64,000 nucleotides of DNA from Warburgia ugandensis (taxonomy: Eukaryota > Streptophyta > Magnoliopsida > Canellales > Canellaceae). Shown piece after piece: positions 35,807 through 47,119 of this stretch. The stretch is from NCBI GenBank assembly GCA_035236585.1, contig CP141133.1:43665729-43729728 (forward strand), in the 5' to 3' direction. The first letter of the stretch is position 1. Each line of letters starts with the position of its first letter. Below the pieces are notes generated by a model. That model saw nothing but the letters and a program-made list of their open reading frames with translations, was not told the origin of the DNA and ran no database searches. The translations under genes were made by a program, and so were the position numbers.

Positions 35807-37756
35807 ATGCTACCTAGGAGAGATGTAGGAGGTATTCCTAAGCTCTCACATAGCTCCTCTAGTTACTCACAATTGGAGAATGTAGCTAGTTGGTGCAATA
35901 TTTGGGGTAGATCCTACAAAAACAACCATAAGGAGCACATGTGGGTTGGCCTAAAGAATAAGGAGCACATGGAGGTAGGCTTGAAACCCTACTTGAATCA
36001 TTTCAAGAAGATGGCACCATCATTTTTGGTGAGGACATGCCAATTGCAATCAAAATTTGGATTTTTAAGAAGGTGTTTACTGGGATGGATGTCTCAGAGT
36101 AGAAGAAAGTCACTATGGCCACCTTTGTCATGTTAGGAGAATCCATTTTTTGATGGTAGGTGGTGGAGCAAACTCACTTTGATGGATTTGATGCTATACC
36201 ATGGGATGAGTTTAAGATTGTATTCTTCAATGAGTATTTCCTCTTACACATGAAGAGAAGCACGGACAAGGAATTCCTCGGCCTATTATAGCATGAGTTG
36301 ATAGTCATCTAGTATGACAACAAAATTGAGAGACTTCAAAGGTTTGTACCTAAGGTATGTCCAGATGATGAGTAGGTGGTGGAAAAGTTCATGGATAGAA
36401 AGATAGCCAGATTGAGAAGCACGGTCTTGACAGTTCACTTAGGACCATGGCTAAGGTAGTGGAGATAGCCTTTATATTTGAATAAGATTTCAAGAGAGCT
36501 AATGAGTAAAGAAAAGAGAAGGAAAAGAGCACCTATTCCAAAGGGAAATTTAGCAAAGGAAAGAGGCCCACGTAGCCTTCAGGGTCTCGACCTCCACAGA
36601 ACAATGCATTAAACAATTGGGATAGTGCATCAGAGTCCTTGGCATGCCCAAAGGTAAGAAACAACACCTAACCAGACCTTGCAATGGATAAGGCTTCAAT
36701 TGTTTTAGTTGTGTAGAGGTAAGGTATGTGGCTAGAAACTACACTAAGAGCAGGAAGAACTGTGACATCCAAGGAGAATAGCTTCCAAGAAGCCAGGGGT
36801 AAGTTTTTACCATGACCATCGAACAAGCACACACTTCTAATGCAATGGTTGTAGGTATGCTACTTATCCATGAATGATTGGCTAAAGTATCATTTGATCC
36901 ATGTTCTACTCATTCTTTCATCGCAAATGATTTTGCATCATTTATGGAATGTTCTGTCCAAAACTTATAAAGTTATTTGGATGTAATGACTCCATTGGGT
37001 GAGTCCTTATAAGCATAAGAATTTTTTCAGAATGTACCCATAATGATAGAAAACAGGCAAATGGATGTTAACTTGGTCTTCCTAGGCATGATAGACATCA
37101 ATAATATTCTATGGATGGATTAGTCAGCCTTCTATTGGGTGATGGTGGATTTCCATAAGAAAAAGGTTGTGTTCAAAATACCAAGAGAGGTAACGATCTC
37201 CTTTTGAGGGTGACAGGAATACACAATGGCGTGTGTAATTTTGACATTCAAGGTGGTTAACCATATCGCAGAAGGGATGTCAAGCCTTTTCCAAAGTTGA
37301 GACTCTAGAGGTTGATAAGCCTAAGTTGAAGGAAGTGGAGGTGGTTCAGGAATTCATAAATGTCTTCCTCAATGAATTACTAGGACTAACCCCCCAAGTA
37401 GCAGACAGATTTCACTATTGATCTGATACTGAGCATGACCCCTATCTCAAGATGCCAGATAGGATACCCTAATAGAACTAAAGGAGTTGAAAGAGCAGTT
37501 ATAGGAGTTGTTAGACAAAGGGTTCATTAGACTCAGTTGTGTTAACTTAGGAGCATCAGTCCCCTTTATTGAGAAGATGGACAACTTAATGAGACTCTGT
37601 ACTGACTACAAGATGATTAATGGGTTCAATATCAAGAATAGATACCTTTACCCATATTTGTCACTTATTTGATCAGTTTAGTTTGCTAGAGTGTTCTCTA
37701 AGATTGACCCGAGGTCCAAATATCACCAGGTAAGGGTTAGAGAAAAAGATTAATAA
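35807..37756 (+). pseudogene. Ty3/gypsy gag-protease-RT remnant, cut by an LTR
   Basis: The gag start at 35807 reads MLPRRDVGG, like the MPPRRD opening of chromovirus gags. WDEFKIVFFNEYF...KEFLGLL near 36205-36300 is the gag core. CFSCVEVRYVARNYTKS near 36700-36755 is a damaged CCHC knuckle (normal spacing C-x2-C-x4-H-x4-C; here the His is Tyr and the last Cys is Tyr). The protease follows near 36890 (FDPCSTHSFI; the usual DSGSTHSFI has lost its catalytic DSG) and the first RT blocks run 37500-37740 (DKGFIRLSCVNLGASVPFIEK, DYKMINGFNIKNRY, FSKIDPRSKYHQVR). Stops and frameshifts are frequent. The reading is cut at 37756 where an LTR begins; the rest of pol is not seen downstream. Confidence 0.8.
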
Positions 37757-39917
37757 GTGTTCAATTTTGTATAAAAAGTACCCAATTAGTAGTCCATATA
37801 TTATAAATTATAGCATTATTTCTAGATTTTTATTAGAAAATTATAAAACATGATTTTTTGACCTAATAATTTAAATTTTATATATTTGATAGGTTTAAGA
37901 ATGAATAAAGAGTAAGAATGTGAAATTTCACAACTTTCTAGGATTTAATTAGGATTTTTATCTTTTGTAGGTGTTGAGAAGGTGATCCAATGGCCAAGAT
38001 AAATCAAGATGAGAATTAAAGATCAAGATCAAATCAGAGAACTATGACCTAAATTTCAAAATTCTAAAGATCAATCAAGGTTCAAGATCATCTAAGGTAA
38101 GCAAGAAAACAATAAGAAGATCCAAGGGTGACTAAAATGGGCCCCTGTAAAAAGTCATGCAATTTCACGCCCTTTGCATAAGAATCGGAGCCGTGCATGC
38201 AAGTTATCTAAGCCATATAAGCCATGCTAAAGGGACTTAGCTATTCAAGCCACTATGGAGCCATCAAGCCAAATAAGCTAATGCCACATGGAGTGACATG
38301 ATTGGATGAAATTTGTAAGCAATTGTCCATGCTAAAAATGTGATTTTCTAAGGGATAATTAGAAAGGAATTGGGGTCATAATCAATATGGTAAGATAGCA
38401 TGCTAGGTGGACTAATAGGAGAAGAGACCATTCCTTATGTTTTCTTTTCTTTTCCCATCTTTCTCTCTTTCTCCCTCTCTTTCTTCCCTATTTCTTCCCT
38501 CTTTCTTACCCTCTGCATTAGAAAATTCCACCTTCCACCCACTTTCCTCTTTCCAACATCCACCCACATTCTTAGAGTCCAACTTCTAATTCCCATCCTA
38601 TGTTAGCTGTCCCATTCAACTACTTTTTGCCACTTTCTTATCCCCTCTCTTTTATCTCTTAGGATAGATTCTAGCAACATTAGAAGATTGAAATCACTGG
38701 TAAAAGCACCTAGGGCTTCCATATGAAAAACATATAGAGAAGGGAGAGGATGCCTCCCACCTTTCTCCCTCCTTAGGTCTTCAAAGTATTCTCTCCTTGG
38801 TAGCAGCCATCCATTCCTCTTTCTTGCTTTGATTTCATCTATCTTTTTCATTTAATTTCTAGGTTAGTTCTCTGCTTGTTCCTTATTTTAATGCCTTAGT
38901 TTGTTCTATGCCTTTAGTTATTTCCTTGAATTCCTTGCTTGTTTGTCAAGGGCCTCAAGTCTCTTGTAGTGACAACCAAGAGATTGTAGCCCTTGTGTCA
39001 AGTTATTGTTCCTTGACGTTTCCTTGCTTTCCTTGTTCCATTCCATCTCTCTTTCCCTATCTTTCTTCTTGGTTCTTCTTTGGGTTTACACACATGCAAA
39101 ATGAGATTGAATGGTAGACATTGGATGTACTTTTGGGATTAGTTTTACGTCTTGAAGTTGGTGCCATGTTCTTTTCCATATTCCATGTATTAATGCCCAC
39201 AATTCTTATACTTATTTCATTCAGTAAAATCTTTGTTCATTGAACACTTTTACTTATTTCTAGTGCTTAAAAGTGTTTTAATCTTCATTTTCTTACATTT
39301 TTAATTCAAGTTTCCAAGTGTACCATTAGAGGATAGTTTGCACGTTAATTTCACATGCACCATAGTCAAGAACAACGCTCACAACTCCATGGGTCATGCA
39401 CATGGTTATTGGGTGATTTGTCTTTAAATGGTTAGTTATTTCATTGTTCATGATAGTTTAGCATCATCTTTGTATAGCTATTTTCATCCTAGATTAGTTT
39501 AGGAAGTTTTTATTGTTTAAATTTTAGAAAGTTCTAGGTTTAGGAAAGTTTTATTTCTAGAAGGTCTTGTTTTTAACAAGTTTCCTTAGAATAAGTTTCC
39601 TAAATTTGGTCATCCTAACTTTGCATTAGTTTTTTTTATTGAATCCATGTTAGTTAGGAAAGCTTCTAATTACATTGAAGATCTTTATTTTTAGAAAGTT
39701 TCCAATTAGTTCATGTTTCTAATTTCATGCATATTTTCATTTTCACATTGTTTATTTTCCTAATCTAATCAAAACCGTCTCTTTTTGGCTAAAGATAAGT
39801 GATTTAACTAGGATCCAATTAATTGAAAATCTATGAGATTCCTTATGGGATTGACCTCACTCACATGTAAATTACTACATTGATTCATGCCCTTCCTAGT
39901 AATTTTAAAGTTACACA
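37757..39917 (+). repeat. Athila-like LTR (plus strand) inserted in the gypsy remnant
   Basis: Starts TGTTCAATTTTG, the same start as the LTR ending at 32195, and ends at about 39917 just before a decayed tRNA-Asp primer site. Its last 80 bases hold the 'ccttatgggattgacctcac' stretch typical of the 3' end of such LTRs. No coding region; open frames at 38400-39117 are C/T-rich and unshared. Confidence 0.6.
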
Positions 39918-39924
39918 ATGTTTT

Positions 39925-39942
39925 TGGCATCGTTGCCAAGGA
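39925..39942 (+). other. Decayed primer-binding site, tRNA-Asp type
   Basis: TGGCATCGTTGCCAAGGA against the expected TGGCGCCGTTGCCGGGGA. Changed bases lie mainly in GCGCC and CCGGGG. Interior sequence after it is replaced by a foldback element within 150 bases. Confidence 0.7.
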
Positions 39943-40082
39943 ATCGCAATAGATTTCCAGTTAGATCTTTGTTTATATTGTTATATATATAGTCATAGTT
40001 ATATGTTGCATTAGATTAGGGTTTTTACTTCATTCTTGCATATTTTTCTAGTTCCTAAAAAATTGATATATTTGTTTGTTTT

Positions 40083-40612
40083 TCTATGAGGAGAATTTGG
40101 TAAAAGGAGCTGCAGCAATCCTATGGACCAAGGTTTCATCGGCTTAGTTAGGATTTTATTATTTTTTGAAATTAGGGTTTCAATTTTTGAGAGAATGTAT
40201 AGTGAGGCCCCATTATAATCTTAATTTCGATTAATTATTTTAAATGGTTGTAATAATATAGGCCAAGTGTGGCTTAAGGTCCACAAAAATTATCTTCATT
40301 TGTGTTGCACCAATCCTAAAAATTATACTATATGCAATTACACTAGAAAAGTAAAGAGAATGAGGAAAACTTATAGTGGGGTTTCTAATGAACTTCAAGT
40401 GTGGGCCACCATAACCCACACATGGTTTGTATTTTAAAATTTATTTTAAATAAATAATTAAAATTAAGATCACAATGGGGCCTCACTACAAGTTCTCTCA
40501 AAATAGAAACCCTGATAAGTGAAAACAATAAATTTCTAACTAAACCAATGAAGCTTTCGCCCAAAGAATTAGCATTGTTCCTTTTATCAAATTCCCCTTA
40601 CATAAAAGCAAA
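40083..40612. mobile_element. Foldback (long inverted repeat) element, MITE-like
   Basis: The arms 40083-40255 and 40440-40612 are imperfect reverse complements of about 170 bases: for example AGTGAGGCCCCATT at 40202 pairs with AATGGGGCCTCACT at 40475, and GGGTTTCAA...TTGAGAGAA pairs with TTCTCTCAA...GAAACCC. The 185-base loop has no ORF. Target-site duplication not resolved. Confidence 0.75.
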
Positions 40613-40659
40613 GAATATCCACCTACTATGCATAAGGCTTTTAAAGTCAATATAAATAA

Positions 40660-41520
40660 TTCATTATTTTGACTACCGACTTCATAAATATTTTAAAAGT
40701 CGTTTAGAAAAAAATGACATTAAAAATCTACATTTAAGAAGTCATTGAATAGAAAAATAACTTTTTTAATCTGGCGCAAAGAGAAAAATTTTATGTGAGA
40801 AAAGACTCTTAAAGTTGTTTGAATTAAATAACTTCAAAATTGAAGACTTTTAAATTCATTTTTTTCTAAGTGACTTTAAAAATCTTCACTTTTGAAGTCA
40901 TATAGAAAAAATGACTTTAAAATTTTTTTACTTTTAAAGTCATTTGAATCAAATGACATCAAAAGTGAAGTCTTTTAAAGTTGTTTGAATCAAATGACTT
41001 TAAAAGTCATTTCTTGCATAAAGTTCTCTTCAGGTCAAAATAAAGAAGTCATTTTTCTATTAAATGACTTATTAAGTGTAGACTTTTAAAGTCGTTTGAA
41101 TCAAACGACTTCAAAAGTGAAGTCTTTGAAAGTCGTTTGAATCAAATGACTTCAAAAGTGAACTCTTTGAAAGTCATTTGAATCAAATGGCTTTAAAACT
41201 CATTTCTTTTTAATTCATTTAAAGTCATTTTTTTCTAAACAATTAAATTCATTTAAAAAAATTACTTTAAAAGATAAGAATTTTAAAGTTGTTTTCTTTT
41301 AAAGTCATTTAGAAGTCCTTTCTCCTATAAAATTTTGTCTTCATGCTAGACTAAATAAGTCATTTTTCTATTAAATGACTTCTTAAGTGTCGACTTGTAA
41401 ATTCATTTGAATCAAATGACTTTAAAAGTGAAATCATTTAAAGTCATTTTTTCTAAACTATTAAATTTGAATTTTAAAGTTGTTTTATTCTAAACATTTA
41501 AAGTCATTTTTATAAATACA
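40660..41520. repeat. Array of 41-bp palindromic units (AAGTCRTTTGAATCAAAYGACTT)
   Basis: The core is a 23-base near-perfect palindrome: 11-base arms around one central A at 41089-41111. It recurs at 40937, 40978, 41089, 41130 and 41171 (steps of 41), and again near 41400. Flanking AAAGTCATTT words fill the region in both orientations. A larger block (AAGAAGTCATTTTTCTATTAAATGACTT, broken here by unit differences) occurs near 41045 and 41358 and inverted near 40733. Non-coding. Confidence 0.8.
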
Positions 41521-42566
41521 TTTAAAAGTTTATAGTTATAAAAGTAATACTTTATTTTAATATTTTTATCCTCGACTTTCAATTTGTTTTCTTGAGTATC
41601 TTTATCTATACACAAATTGAAGCTCATGTATATATATATATATACATGGTTGATTTTTGTTGTGGGTGGACAAAATCCCAGCTATGAGTTGGAATTATAT
41701 TTATATATTCTCATATATTATATAAACATGCATATTTGAAGAACTTTTGCATGGTACCTATGTCTTTTGCATACTCTTGTATTTATTATGTATAGAATGT
41801 CTGATTCAACACTAATTTGTGTTAAAAATTATTTATTGTCACATTAATTAGTGAATTTAAAGTCATGAAAAATGAGTTTAAGGACTTCTAAATTCATTTT
41901 CCTAGAAATGACTTGAAAAGTTTCTACTTTTAAAGTAGTTTACTAAAAATGTCTTTAAAAGTCCTTTGTGCGTAAAAGGCTGAAGTCATCTCATTTTTTC
42001 CTATGTCTCCTTTTCATATTCTTCATCTCATGGTTGGCCTGACAGCCTCCTCCTCTAGTCTTTGTGTCTCTCTTCATTCTTTTCCTTTCTTGCTTTTCAT
42101 TTTGGATATTTTGATTGCTTGTGGCATGAAAATTACTTTAAGTAAACCAAAACCTCTTTTTACCATGCATGACTTTCTTATTACCAACTCTATCTATTTG
42201 CATTTTACTACAGATGATGGGGTTAAGAAGTGTGTTCAATAGTCGTGATTTTGACAAAAATTGTATGATTTCATTGTAAACAACAATTGCTTCTTTCTCT
42301 AACCAATCACGAATAGAGACAAGAAGAAAATTACAATGTGGTTCTCATCTAAAATTAGGGTTTGATGAAGAGAAATGGTACCATGAAGTTGGCCAAAGAA
42401 GCTGCAGCTTAAAGCTTTGCCCTCTCTCTTGCTAGAGTGGTGTCAACAGAATACTTGGGAGCCAATTTTGATGAAATCATTTTGTATCAGCTCTCTGATC
42501 ATGATCTTCTATTAATAAGATCTAATAATATGTAACATTTGATATATGTAGTAGACGGATGATATA
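41521..42566. other. Unassigned AT-rich stretch
   Basis: Holds a short (AT)n run at 41628-41643. A 79-residue open frame at 42003-42242 has no recognisable motif and no sister copy. No element terminus found before the LTR at 42567. Confidence 0.4.
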
Positions 42567-43034
42567 TGTAATGACCCTGAATTTTTGTAACTTATTAAGG
42601 CAAATTAATAAAGTTTGAATTTTTAGAAATTAAATTTGGAATATTAGGTTATTGAAAATTCTCTTTTTATGGAGATTATATCATGAATTAAAATATATAA
42701 ATTATGGACGCACTTGGAAAACTGATCGAAACAACATTAAGTACGTTCAATTCTGAGTTAAAATGAAAATTCCTTAATTTTCTCCATTTAGGGGCAAAAT
42801 GGTAATTTTACCCATATTCCATATCCAAGAAATAAGACCTCAATATTCAGGAAGTACTTAGAAATACGATTCCAACGCCACTAAGTAGGCTCGATTCCGA
42901 GTTCGGACAAATAATGCCTATTTTTCTCCAATTTTAGAGTTATAAGGGTAAAAACGTCTTTTTACATAAAGTGGGGCCCACAAAGTGGGCCAACGTTCTA
43001 GAAGCAACAATAATTGCTCAGTGCATTATTGCTG

Positions 43035-43080
43035 GTAGTGGAGAATGTAGTGGAGATTGTAGTGGAGAATGGAGAATGCA
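43035..43080. repeat. 12-bp minisatellite in the LTR (GTAGTGGAGANT)
   Basis: Three to four units of GTAGTGGAGA(A/T)T. Equivalent tracts with different unit make-up lie at about 48567-48613 and 57677-57721 in the minus-strand LTRs. Confidence 0.8.
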
Positions 43081-43149
43081 CTTGTAATAAAAAATTCTAA
43101 AGTAATAAAATATCTTATTAAAAGAAATGATAAAAAATTCAAATTTGGC

Positions 43150-43157
43150 TATAAATA
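43150..43157 (+). promoter_or_regulatory. TATA box of the inverted LTR
   Basis: TATAAATA in the context GGCTATAAATATGTCCC, conserved in all complete LTR copies, about 585 bases from the LTR start. Transcription would begin near 43180. Confidence 0.6.
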
Positions 43158-44428
43158 TGTCCCAAAAATTTCCAAAAATTTTCACAACCTTAACCACGAA
43201 ATTTCCAAATCTTCCTTGGAGTTTCAGCCCCAAATTCTCATTCATCCCTCCCCAATCTCTATTTTTCTTATTTCTCTCTCCTCTTTCTAAGTGGAACAAG
43301 AGACCTAAATTCAATTAGGCACTCCGTTCCAGGTAGAATCTGATCAATTCCACCGTCCATAACCTCCTACACTACATTATATACAAAATCCCTAAATCAA
43401 TTTCAAGATCCAACGGTTCCAACAACAGAAACCACAAAAAGGTAGACAATCGGGCTATATTATCATCAACCGGAAATTCTCTCAAATTGGGCATCAATTA
43501 TATTGTTTTTCTCCAATCAGGTAGGTGGAATTACTTCCCATTCATATTTATTATGTTTTAGTATAATTTTTATTTTTCTGTAATTTAATTTGAATGAAAA
43601 ATGGTAAAAATAAAGTAAATACCAGCCCCTTCAAATTATGGTGATAGAGAGCTCAGATTGAAATTCTGAGCTTTCCAATCAATCCAGGAGGGTCAAAAAC
43701 CCTTAGGATACAATTTTCAAGAAAATCTAACAAGGTTTGGACCCTCAATTGAGAGAGATTAATTCTGGTGGGCCCAGATCAAATCTAGACCCTAAGAATG
43801 GCTGAAAACTTCAATTTAAGATTGTGGAGTCATATGAACTCCAAATTGAGATCAGAAAGAAGCTATGGAAAGATTGTAATGTCTAGTTTCTAATGAAGTC
43901 ATAATATTTCTAAAATTTATTTCTGTATTTTTCTGTATTTTTCTATATTTTGGAAATAAGTGTCCAATTTCTAAGATCTTCAAGATCCGAGGTGATCAGA
44001 TCTTGAAAATTTATTTTAGTGATGATATAATAATATAATAAATTAATATATATGGTTAATTTGGACAGATCTTGGATAAAATAAGAGATCTACCCTTTAT
44101 GGTAGAATAACCCTAAAATAAAAATAAAAATATACAAAGGCACCCACTTGATCAATGAGATCAAGTATGATCGAATCCTTGGGATGGATTAAAGGGGTGA
44201 TATGATGATGGAATCCAGTTAGATCATGGATGAAATGTGACAAAATCAAGTGGATATGATTTTTGGATCTTAATGGATTAAAAGCCCTAAAGGTAATTAA
44301 AACCCTTAATCTAAAAGAAAACACCTAAGATCTAATGGTTGGATCATATTTAAAGGTTTATAATAATCTTAATAAAATTAGTTTAATTGTCTTTTATTGG
44401 ATATATAAGTTTAAATGTGATTTATGTT

Positions 44429-47069
44429 TCACATATCTATTTATATGTCATGGGCTTCCAAAATTTCTAGATTATACATTTTCTCATACTTCTTTCAAGC
44501 ATATCTCATAACCTTTATCATATCATACTAACTCTTTATTTGCAATATTCTTGATAATTCTAATTAAAAGAGTTCTTATTGATTTTGAATTCATCCCTTC
44601 TCAAGTCTTTACAAACTCCATAATTTATCATTAACTCATTTAAGATTTACGTAATCTTAAGATTGCACTAAATGTCCTTATGTTATAAAATCAAGAAGAG
44701 ATATATTTCTCTATTTGTCATTGCCATTTCATATATTGATCTTACATTCTCCCTTTGTTGGGGTTAATTTCCATGTTATCCTTAAAATTTATATAACCCT
44801 AAACTTTTCTTTCTTCAATCAACATGTAACAAGATGATTGACAAGTTTTGTAAGCATCTAACATATATCCCATGAATGCTCTTGATTTCTTGAAATCTAT
44901 TAAAATTTATATAACCTTAAAACTTGATTTCTTTAATCAAAATGTACACTTGCAACACATATATTCCATGAATTCTTTTGGTCTCCTTACATCCATTTCC
45001 ATATATCATTATTACTTCATCTAATATATTTCATTCTCCTCAACTTTATGAACATCATTTATCCAACTCATAGAACTTAAATTTTGTTTTGATTCTATAC
45101 TTTGATGTTGTATTTCCAATTCTCGAATAATAATAATAAATTTTTGAAAATGTTCATCCTTATAGAGAAAAAGGATACTTAATTTCCTCAACATCACTTA
45201 TGTTCAATGCATCCTTATGGAGAACAAGGGTAATAAATTTCCTTAATAAACTCTTTTATGTTCAATGCATTCTTACATTGATCTTCCCATTTTCTTTTCC
45301 TAAAGAAAGTCGTTACTTTCAGACTGTAAATTCTGTAATCACTCCTTAATCCTTAACATTTGTTCTTTCAGCTCATTCAAATAATTTGATGTTCTTTTCC
45401 TCAACTATTATAGATATTTTCTCATTCAATCTCATGTAAGATTGAAAATCTCAAAATATCTTAAAGTTCTAACCACTTCTTTCTCCAAAAATTTGGATTT
45501 ATGACTTATTCATAATCATCTTATTTTTCCAAACTCTACACTTAAGTTTAGATATTACTATTTGTTTATAGGTCTTCATTTCTCATGTTTTATCTCAACC
45601 TTCCTCCAAAAATATATTTTCCTCATTATATTCCTTAAATCTTTCAATATCATCACTATATCATGTAAGTGGAATTAATATCTCTATTCATATTTAGTTC
45701 TTTATTTTTCTTGATCAATAAATGTACTCTTCTTCATGATAATCCATAACTATATTTTCTCAATTCATCATATCAATATTTCTATCTATTGCCCAAAATT
45801 GTTTCACCATCAATTGTACTTCTCTTTACTATAATCCCAAAATTATTTTCAATATTTCCAAGTTATCATATCAATATTTCTCTAATCCTTGAAAATTCTT
45901 TTGTGCTAATTTCCACAATTAATTTATCATACCAATTTCATTTCTATCTTAGGAATTTCGTTTTTGTTATAATTTCTTTGTTAACCATACATCCTAATGG
46001 TTTAATTGTCTTTCTTAATAAGTTTGGGATCATATTTTTGTCCCTTTTAACATATCAAACTCTCTTCTCCCATTTCATTTTATTCAAATTTCAAAGACCA
46101 TCTCTTTATGCTCTAAAATTTTATCATCTCTTTATTAAATCCTTTGCCTTTACTAAGTTTGGAGAGAAATTACTTACTTATCTCCTTATTCATCTTTACT
46201 TAAAACTATCCTCATTTACAAAATTTTGAATTATCTCACTTATCTCTTCAATTTCCTTTCAAGTAATATCATCTCTATTTTGATGATTAATTTCATTTAA
46301 CTAATTATCATAATACCATATATGTAGCAATTATAACTCTTACACTTATATTTATTATATATTTTTATTTTTATAATAATTCTGAAGTTTTCTCTTTGGC
46401 TTTTATTTCTCATAAATCTCCATTTCACCTTTTCTATAAGGTTGGAGTTTTTCCATCACATTTTCCAATCTATCACTTCTTTCTCTTTATCTCCATTCCT
46501 TCACTTAGCAATGGTCATATACATACTAGTATTGGTGTACTTTGTTCATACATATGTATGTTTACTCAGAACTTTAGGTTAGACCTAAACATCATACCTT
46601 ACATCCATTGTAATGTTTTCCTTATTGATTTTTATATCTTACTATTCCCTATATTGGAATTCTTACTTGCTAAGTAGTATTTCTAGTCCTTTCATCCAAT
46701 AATATCTACTTGTACTATACTATTCCTTCATAATAACTCTTTTTATACTCATTCTTAACTAATGAGTTTAACTCTTTATTCTCATCTTTTACTTCCATAT
46801 TCCTCAACTAATGAGTTTAACTCTTTCCTCACTATGAGTCAACTCTTTACATACTCTTCAACAATTGAGGCTACTCTTTCAAGACTTATCCCTTACTAAT
46901 GAGTCAACTCCTTCTATACTCATCTCTTAACTAATGAGTTTATCACATAACTCATTCTCATCAACTAATAACTTATGTCTTATTCATATAACTCCTTCTC
47001 ATCAACTAATAACTTACCTCTTATTCATTTACTAATCCTCATCCTTTAATTAGATATTCATCTTCATAT
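44429..47069. other. Unidentified pyrimidine-biased stretch between two opposed LTRs
   Basis: No protein motif on either strand. The plus strand is T/C-rich, and a 146-residue Leu/Ile/Phe open frame (45789-46229) is a composition effect. Near 46740-47000 a word like CTAATGAGTTTAACTCTTT recurs irregularly. It lies on the interior side of a primer site (47106-47117), so it may be the interior of a non-autonomous element, but I cannot match it to anything. Confidence 0.4.
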
Positions 47070-47119
47070 TGGACATGATGGTACTGTACTGTGACTGGAT
47101 GAATAGCTCTGATACCAAC
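47070..47119 (-). other. Primer site and leader remnant (initiator tRNA-Met), element 0
   Basis: The minus strand at 47117-47106 reads TGGTATCAGAGC, a perfect plant initiator tRNA-Met primer site, next to the LTR end. About 45 bases of leader (TGTACTGTGACTGGATGAAT) match those at 53670-53696 in Tekay copy 1. Homology stops further left. Confidence 0.75.

Larger units (their letters stand above)
42567..44428 (+). repeat. Inverted Tekay-like LTR, 3' part missing
   Basis: Begins TGTAATGACCCTGAA at 42567 and is colinear with the first 1.86 kb of the minus-strand LTRs at 47120-49082 and 53711-58188. It departs from them after 'gtgatttatgtt' at 44428. No polypurine tract precedes it, so it is not a 3' LTR; it is a 5' LTR or an isolated fragment. 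It retains the TATA box at 43150. Confidence 0.8.

Noticed and set aside
38400-39117. ORFs of 60-80 residues around a C/T-rich stretch
   Set aside because: Inside a non-coding LTR; no recognisable domain, composition-driven.
40483-40513. CACTACAAG as a possible second CACTA terminus
   Set aside because: It lies within the arm of the foldback element and its partner faces the wrong way; no matching right end found.
42003-42242. 79-residue ORF between elements as a possible host gene
   Set aside because: No motif, no splice or promoter context, and AT-rich transposon DNA on both sides.
45789-46229. 146-residue hydrophobic open frame
   Set aside because: The surrounding DNA is T/C-rich throughout; residues are almost only Leu, Ile, Phe, Ser; no motif and no sister copy.
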